Origin: Brienomyrus brachyistius
Taxonomy: Eukaryota; Chordata; Actinopteri; Osteoglossiformes; Mormyridae
Length of the DNA stretch: 64,000 nucleotides
NCBI RefSeq assembly: GCF_023856365.1
Contig: NC_064542.1
Coordinates: forward strand, 16,964,863 to 17,028,862
Direction of reading: 5' to 3'
Shown: positions 52,101-61,100 of the stretch, one piece after another
Layout: every line of letters begins with the position of its first letter
How positions within the stretch are numbered: the stretch's first letter is position 1
Notes under the pieces: generated by a model
The model's database searches: none
The model's input: the letters and a program-made list of their open reading frames with translations, nothing else
Told to the model about the DNA's origin: nothing
Made by a program: the position numbers and the translations under genes

Positions 52101-55100
52101 ATAGGGTAGTGGTCCCCCAGCTTTGCATTTGTTTGGCCAGTCCCATTGGATGATGTTCTTAAGCTTACCTAAGAATCCTAACCAGGTTATGGGGATAAAA
52201 CTATGTGAGGACATTTTTATTATGGAATCACTCAAACACTGCTTTGACCCCATGCTCAGAATATAATTCCAGAAGAAATGTCCAGTTAATTCTACAGGTT
52301 CAGAGCTTTTTTTAAACAAGATCTATTGCAGTGATAGAGTGATAGTTTGGACATTCTTTCCGTCTAACAATATTCCGATTCCCCAACAATCTTGTCACCG
52401 AAGACAAATTTAAATCAGGTGTAGATCTTTGTCTGTATATTTTTTTGTGAAATAGCAGTAAGATCAATCAAGTACTCTATGACATACACAAAGTCAAATG
52501 TTGTCTCCAGTCACCCTTTTTAGCTACTAAGTGCCGTCGCTTCGAATTTGGGGTGAGTTGTCTCAGATTTGATCAGTTTCAGTTGTTCGCCAAAACAATG
52601 TGCTTTGAAAAGTTTGAAAAAGATCCATCAAGTACTTTTTGAGTTATTGTGCTAATGAGAGAGTCTGCTGAAGTGGACAGTTCCAAAATCATATGTATTC
52701 CCACTCAGGGAATATAAATATAAGATTTTTTCTATGTATTACAGTTCTTTGCTGGTTGACTTTACAACAACATTCATGTATTAATTATAACACAGTTTAT
52801 TCTAGTGTTGTCACGATACCAAAATTATTCATTCATTCAATATATTTTTATATAGCGCCTTTCACAACAGAGTTGTCCCAAAACACTTTACATGGATGTG
52901 TTGTGATACATAAAACATCATTAGAGAGAAATACAGAATGAGAAAAAGGAAGGAAAGAAATTTAATTTTAAAAGCCAGAAGACAACAGAGGAGAGGAACC
53001 AAAAACTCCCAAGTATGGAGAAAAAAAAACCTCTGGGGGTCCAAGGTTCTTACTCCTATTCATCTACTCAATAAACATATAAAAAAATGTTCTGTGCAGT
53101 GCATTATGTTTCATTGTCTAACCGCTTAAAACACAGTATAGCATAACCTGTAGGTGCAGATGGTAGTTTGTTTATGTTAATGTAGCCTGTTTTCTATATT
53201 ATAAGATCTTGCTATGTATGTTATATAAATAACTGACTTGAAGATCATATTTAACTAGCTGACATTTTAGTAGCCTCACAACTTTTTCTGCAAGCACTTA
53301 CAGAGGATAAATCAAATATGCTAGTTCACTGGAACTACATGCCAAATAGCATGATGCATGCAATTCTCACCAGGGTTGCCAGCTTCACCCAATTTCCTAG
53401 TGCGAGATTTTCAATTAGATTACAAGGCTGCACAAGCATTTACATGTATGTAAGAGTTTTATTACCTTGTAAATAGTCTGTAGGGTTTTCAATGCTTATG
53501 ATGTAGCTAATGTTAGGTTTATAATGGAATAATATAGATTCGCCATAAGATTTCTTGTGTGAGTCTGAGAGTCTGAAAGTATGAGTGTCACGCCAGAGAG
53601 TTGGCAACCCTGTCTCATATAGGGTATTGAGTCCATGGTTCTGATCTGAAGGTTAGCTTTATCAATATATAATGTTACCGATGTCTAATAATATAATGAG
53701 TACTGGTCCTAAAGAAACGTAATACCAAACAGCTTTCAAAAATGCAGTACCACAGTACCTATTAAGCACCAGTATCCCGGGGAACAGTAGTTCATTCAGG
53801 TCTGAAGATAAGAAAAGTGGGGGGAAGAGCATGGAGAGACACTGAAGCCCAGGAGACAGAGGGGCCATACTCACATCCATACTCACATCCATACTCACAT
53901 CCATACTCACATCCCCGTCATTCTCGTCCTGGGCTGGTGGGGCATGCAGCTCTGGGTTGGCGACCATGTCTAACAGTTCAAGGGCCAGAGTTCGAGTCAG
54001 GAGCTGGGTCATGAATGGGTGCTGTGGGAGGACTGCGAGTCAGAACTTCCCACATGAAAAAGGTGTTCAAGTGCAGATTTTTACAAATATGTGATCAGTT
54101 TTCAGATAACTATCCGTACCCTTTTACATGTGCAAAGGGTCAACTGTTGCATGTATCTCACACCTGATAAATAAAAGTCGGAATCACTTCCTTGACTAAA
54201 TGGTTAATTTTCTCATATTCCTTCTGTGCTAAAAGAAACTGTAGGTATACAGATTATACTAACACGCGCTTATACAAAAAGTACAGTTTCATTTAATCAA
54301 GGCTATAAGCATCCTGCCAAGTAACTAAAGACGTCTAAATGAACAGATACCTCCAGAAGCCTCTCTGCTGTGGGTCTCTTGCGGGGATTTTTGTTCAGTG
54401 ACATCTTCACAAAGCTATGAAACCCTGCTGTCCTACAGTGAGACAGTGACATGATGCTCAGGAAGAAGCTTCTGAAGCTTATCACCCAAGTCAAAGACCA
54501 ATGGCATCCAGGGAGATAAACACAACTTGAGTCTGGAATGATAAAGCTCCATCCAACGCAAGCTAACAGAGAGATTCCTTAGGCCATGCCAGGACACGAT
54601 CCCTATAATAACAGATGGCACAGTTAGGGACCTTGAAATCTTCAGGCCATTATACAAAGAGGCAGCAGTACAAATATCTGCAACCCAGCTGTGACGTGTC
54701 CATGCCTTCTTACTCATATGATTTGTGGATACTGAGTCACAGCTATCATTTGCTACGCGTGCCTTACCATTTAGTCCTGTCTTTGAGTTTCGGTGGCTGA
54801 AAGTTGCTCTTTGACATCAACATCAGGGCCCTGTTTGGGGAAAAAAAGGAAGTTTCTCAGAGAGCAGAGCTAAGAGCTCAAGGTAGAATGCAGATGGATC
54901 TAAAATTTGGACTTTTGACCACACTCCGTTCAGCTGACCCCTTCTCCCCCAAAATTTACTGACGCTCCGGAGAGGATAAATGGACCAGGCCTGTGCTCAG
55001 AACACAGCAGTGGTGCCTGAGCAGTGGGGGAGGGACCTACCTCATAGGGTGCAGGTCGAACATGGGCGGCTGCAGCTCTGCCAGCTCAATGGCCGTGATG

Positions 55101-58100
55101 CCCACCGCCCAGATGTCACACAGGTGGTTGTATCCGCCCTTCTTCTCCACAGCAGCCACCTCAGGCGCCATCCTGAGAGGACGCCATGACAGAGACGCAC
55201 GGACTCACAAAGTACAACTAACCTTTCATTTACTCCCCATAGGATCATTTCATGGCTTAGTCGATATTTATTTATTGCCACAAGAACACTATAGAAGCCC
55301 CTCATGGGTGTGAATGATCCAAACTTTCACTGCAAGTCCATGTGATCAACCACTATACCATGTGCCAACCCTGATTTAGTCAAATGCAATTTTGTCATAG
55401 AATTTACCATAATGTGATGGGAGGAATAAAGTGTGAATCTCACGACTGGTATCACTGTGCCCTACAAAGAGGGTTAATGTGGAATTCCCCATAATCCTAC
55501 CAGTCAAAGGTTTAGTACCTCATGCCTCATAAATAACCACCTACAGGAGCCCCAAGCACAGCTAAATGCAAATGGAATAGCACCGGGGATCTGAAAGATC
55601 CTTACATAGGCAGCGTTCTGCAGAGATCGCTTATCTGCAGCGGCTGACTGTATGCTCACTGCTGACTCGATATGACAGCGATACATGTATGATAACAGCG
55701 ACAATTCATTTTGTAAACAGCTGTATGAGGCTAAAGCAATGTAAATGGCCATCAGGGCTGTAGGTTTTAACAGCTTTCAAACTGAAACTGTGGTTTTGCT
55801 TTGGGGATCGTATACAACAAAAGCAGCACTAGCAGGAATCCCACAAAAGACAGAACGGCGGACAAAGGTATGAGGGAGAACTGAAACTTTAAAGCAACAC
55901 GATTCCTGAACAAAAGGCAGATTCCCCACCACTGCCAATCTCTATTGTTTCTCCTTTATGTTATTTTGTCATGTCTTTGTCAGAGAACCAGTAGGGGGTT
56001 GATGTCCAGGCCACTTACCAGTAGGGTGTCCCGATGAAGGACTTCCTTTTTGCCACAGAGGCGCTGATCTCAGCAGCAACACCAAAATCCGCTGGACAGA
56101 GCGAAAGAGGCAAATAGAGACAGAAAACAGCAAGAAGCCAATTTCACTGCAACATCAGGCTACATTTCAGATGTGTGTATGATTGAAGTATGTGGCATTT
56201 TCACTCACCAAGTTTGACGTCCCCTCGCTCTGTCAGAAGGATGTTAGCTCCCTGCACAGAATGACAATGACAAACACAACTGAGCCTAAATCTCGCTGCA
56301 CTGATATCACACCCACACCTTCATGTTTATCTACAGCCGTACATGATACCGCACCTTAACGTCTATGTGCATCCGTACATGATACCGCACCTTAACATCT
56401 ATGTACATCCGTACACAGACACCGCACCTCAATATATGTGGCAGTGTTACTATAATTTAGATTTTTTTAAATGTAGTTATTTATTTTCATATTTTCCATT
56501 TTCATTCAGATTAGTTTTACTTTCAGTGTGATCTTATGAATTAGTTTTTATTTAAAATATATATTTTTATCTTTATATATTTTAGTTTCAGGTCTAATAA
56601 TTTTTTTTTTTAATTAAACGTTTACAAATAATATATAAATTGGTCCAAAATACTATTTATTGCGCAAGTGGCCATAAAATAATGAAAATTAGCTACTGGA
56701 AAGTGTGTGAAAATGTATAATCTTTCTCAAAGAAACGTAATCACCCCCAACAGACCAAATAAGAAGGAAGAAAAATATATTAGGTAATATATAAAATAAA
56801 ATCTGAAATGGCAACCTTATGATTAAATGGTTTAGAGTAACAAATCTGGAGTTGAAAATACTGTAACTGTGCATCATGAACACAAATACGTCTGTTTTAA
56901 CTGGGACTGTGTGCAGGTTGTGTATGAAGGTGTCAATGACTGCTTTAATCTTTTTTCGCATGTGTGTTCAATGTGTAACTTCAGTGGCAATTCTTCCCCA
57001 CATATATGCTCAGTTTTTATTCACCTTCAAGACGACCCTCTGCCCCAAAGATGCAGTTATTCTTGATGACTGCTGTCCACAAACAGCTAGTGCTTGTCAT
57101 ACAGGTACAATAACGCACTCACTCCTAGTCAAAATGCTCCCATGCAGCACTTGTCCGGCTTGTGTCAGTAGCCATCGTAGCGCTATCTAGGACTTAGCTA
57201 TCTAGGACTTAGCTATCTAGGACTTAGCTATCTAGGACTTAGCTATCTATGACTTAGCTACCTAGGGTTTAGCTACCTAGGGCTAAACTAGCTAGGATTC
57301 CACAAAACGTCAAAATGCCGATGGCTATTTCTATGGCTCAGGTAGATTCTTACGAAAGAGACCCAAAGCATGGCGCCATTTAAAGGCTATATACTGGATT
57401 ACGTTTCCTCTAACAACTTCCATCATTATAAGACCAGTAACAATGAATTTGATGCTTTTTGGTATTTGTTAGCTTCTTTATTTGTTAGTTATTGAAGCAA
57501 TATTTATAGCTTTAGCTTAGTTGTAGTTTATTTCATCCATCCATCCATCCTTCCTTAATTCCATTTCCTGCTGCTTATGTGGGATTGGGTCACATGGGCA
57601 GCAGACTAAACTGGGATTTTCATTTCATTTCCATATCTTATTTAACTTTACAGAAACGTTTTCTTATAGTTTTAATTAACGATAATAACCCTGGTCTCAC
57701 GGCAACCATACACAGATATAACACCTTAATGTCTCTGTGCATTCATAGACTGATACGGCACCTTAATGTCTCTGTGCATTTTCCCAGTCTCATGCAGGTA
57801 ATGCAGGCCCTGGAGAGACAAAGGAACACAGTCAGCAGGCGTATTCAGGCGCAGCGTCGCCAGCTAGCAGGCTGTGCTACAGGACCAGCTTCAGCTGTGA
57901 TGATTCAGCACAAGCCGGGGGCTCGCACTGCAGAGCATTGTGCACTCTGGTATAGTCACACCTGGAGCGTTTCCCTGCAGATGTAGGCAATCTGCTTCTC
58001 CTTCAGCGGCCCAGTCACTGCGGGAACATTGCCAGTGGTCAGTCGCATTACTCAGTCATTCAGCGACCAGTTCAGACCAGCAAAAACTCCCACTTCACCA

Positions 58101-61100
58101 GTGGAAAACAGCCCAATCTCATACATAACCAGTTCAGGCTCATGTCCCTACTCAGATTCCTAATGTGAAATTTCCAGGTAAAATCACAGAAACCCCTATC
58201 CACACACTGCCATAGAGGACACCCTCAGTGCTTTAACACTGTCGTTGCCCTTCTGTTAATAGCTAATTTCTATACTTTAATAAAAGCAAAAAAAAAAAGC
58301 AAACACTCTGCATTGCTGGCTTTTTAATATGATAAATATGAATTTGTAATTTAAAATGTACAGGGATGGGTTTGGCTTAAAAACTAGCAGGGCTCAGGAC
58401 CCTGTGGGAGTCAGACAACCCCGAGCTTATGAAGATATATAGGAAACGACGCCACCACAACAGTACTGTGCTAGTAGCCAAAACTGGATCACTTCCTGTG
58501 CTATGCAGGAATGAATGTGCACATGAAGGCATTTACAAATCACTGGGTCAGACTTACCTTGGTAAATGTCCTGCAGTGACCCCCCTCCACAGTACTCCAT
58601 ACATATCCAGAGTTTTGTGTTCCTGGAAAAGGACACACATCCACAGGGCATTACTGCTCAGGACGGCTATACTCCAGGGAAGCTGTGCAGTTTCTAATCT
58701 TACTCAGGCCTGCTATTAATAAAGTGGCTTCAAAAAGAGATTTTTTTCATTTTTAAAATATGTCCACTACAGCCCCACAGAAACACCATTAATCAGAGGT
58801 GACCTCAAACAATTTAAGAAACAATAACGATGATCCTAATCTGCCCTCCTCTGTGCTGCATACAGGTTACTGTTTGTTTGGGGGGGGGATTTCTCTCTGG
58901 CGTTCTACTGTTGCACCGCCTGCACTGCAGCCAAGCCCCCTTATCTCCCACTTTCTCCGGAGTACTGACATCTGTCCCCGATTCTCCTCACTGACTAACC
59001 TAACTGCTCCAGCAGTTTCCCCAGCGTGAAGAATTGTTGACCTTTGTCTGTTTATCAGGTGCCTCGGACCCCAGCTTTTCCCTGTGAGCTTGATTCACCC
59101 TGAGTATGGTTTCTGCAGGTATCCTGCCATGTGTGTGTGGGTGTGTGTGTCGCCTCGGTGTGGGTGCGTGTACCAATTCTCCCACACCTGCACATGCGCC
59201 TGCCTGTCCCCTCACCCCCCCAGACCGACCCGCTCGCCTCTTGACCTTGGCTCCTACTCCCAAGGACAACTTGCCTCCCTTTTCATTTTCTTTCATTTTC
59301 CTGTTTGCTCCGTGTTGTTCCCAGAGCTCTCTCACTACATCTGCTCTCCTCTTATGTGAGAACCCAAACATTCTTCCTCATAGGCTTGACACCTCACCCC
59401 ATCTGGGATGTTCTGTAGCAGCCCCTGTAAGCTAATATGGGAACTGAACACACGAGCCACTCTTTCCTGTCTGAGGCGCTGGTTCAGCGCCATGCCTATA
59501 AAAAGCAGGGCTGCTTTGCGCTTGTGCCAACATCACTGACATCACTGTCATTTGGCTTAGAGCATCCCCCAGCTGGGCCGCTAACCTTCCTAAACTCCCA
59601 ACGGTTTGGCCCCTAGTGCCGCTCAATTAAATTTACTTACTGGATGACCTTGACCTGTTTTACTCCAGGAGCCTTTAAATGAAATGACATTTTAAAGGAA
59701 AAGCACTGCTTCTGTAAATTCATAAGAATGCCTTCCAAGCTAGTAGTTAGTACTACAGACACATATCCTTCTGAAAGGTGTAACTGTATCACAGTTTTCC
59801 AATTGTAGCACCAGATGGACTGAGACATCGCTGGGATACTCAATCCCTGCCGACATTACAATATATTTTTAAGAGAATTACATTTACTTTGAAAAATATC
59901 TGGGCGGCATGGTGGTGCAGTGGTTAGCACTGTCGCCTCACACCTCTGGGACCCGGGTTTGAGTCTCCGCCTGGGTCACATGTGTGCGGAGTTTGCATGT
60001 TCTCCCCGTGTCGTCGTGGGGTTTCCTCCGGGTACTCCGGTTTCCCCCCACAGTCCAAAAACATGCTGAGGCTAATTGGAGTTGCTGAATTGCCCGTAGG
60101 TGTGCATGTGTGAGTGACTGGTGTGTGAGTGTGCCCTGCGATGGGCTGGCCCCCCATCCTGGGTTGTTCCCTGCCTCGTGCCCATTGATTCCAGGATAGG
60201 CTCCGGACCCCCCGCGACCCAATAGGATAAGCGGTTTGGAAAATGGATGGATGGATGGAAAATATCTCTAGTGGGAGGGGTTAATCTGTACTATATACCA
60301 TGCATATATTTCTGATTGAGGTTTAATACATATTTGGTTATTCTGTGCTGTATTTTCTGACCGGGGCGGCATGGTGCTGCAGTGGTTAGCAGTGTTGTCT
60401 CACACCTCTGGGACCCAGGTTCCAGTCTCCGCCTGGGTCACATGTGTGTGGAGTTTGCATGTTCTTCCCATGTCATCGTGGGGTTTCCTCCGGGTACTCC
60501 GGTTTCCCCCCACAGTCCAAAAACATGCTGAGGCTAATTGGAGTTGCTAAATTGCCCGTAGGAGTGCATGCGTAAGTGAATGGTGTGTGAGTGTGCCCTG
60601 CGATGGGCTGGCCCCCCATCCTGGGTTGTTCTCTGCCTTGTGCCCATTGCTTCCGGGATAGGCTCCGGACCCCCTGCGACCCAGTAGGATAAGTGGTTTG
60701 GAAAATGGATGGACGGATGGATTTTCTGATCCTTAAGTCCTGTAATTCGTGCAAATTTTTTCTCCTGAACAGACAATAGCTGAACTTTCCCACTTTAAAC
60801 AATGACCTCACAAGTAAAGACAAATGTGCATTTTAAACATAATTATAAGTATATTTCTTTTGCCATGAGATGAAGGAGTTGTATGACTTTCGTGATCTAA
60901 TAGGTGAGTATAGTGTGAATGTATTCCACCTACAGTCACTAACAATGGCAACTGTCTCATAATCAATTAATTAATAACTACTGTACTATGCAAAAGTCTT
61001 AGGCTTTCAAAGAAATTTTTTAAGGTTATACACTATATTGCCAAAAGCATTGGGATACCTGCCTTTACACACATTCTTAATACATAGGCTTTAACATGGA

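Larger units (their letters stand above)
47452..54021 (-). other. map4k2: map4k2 linker exons (12 to 20)
   Basis: Joins kinase to CNH domain. Exon 12 starts HPFMTQLL and runs into an acidic end (AQDENDGD) at a repeated splice donor. Exon 14 holds the conserved [15 protein letters not shown] block. Exon 15 is acidic ([13 protein letters not shown]), exon 16 has [13 protein letters not shown], exon 18 is Ser/Pro-rich, exon 19 includes [14 protein letters not shown] and exon 20 HGLPPTPQV. For exon 19 the acceptor after TTTTCTCAAG (start 47989) is chosen because it alone gives phase 1 and keeps the conserved frame; the nearer CCAG acceptor would shift frame. Confidence 0.85.

Noticed and set aside
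57180..57284. Possible CRISPR-like array
   Set aside because: Direct 15-bp tandem units with no spacers in a eukaryotic intron; a minisatellite.
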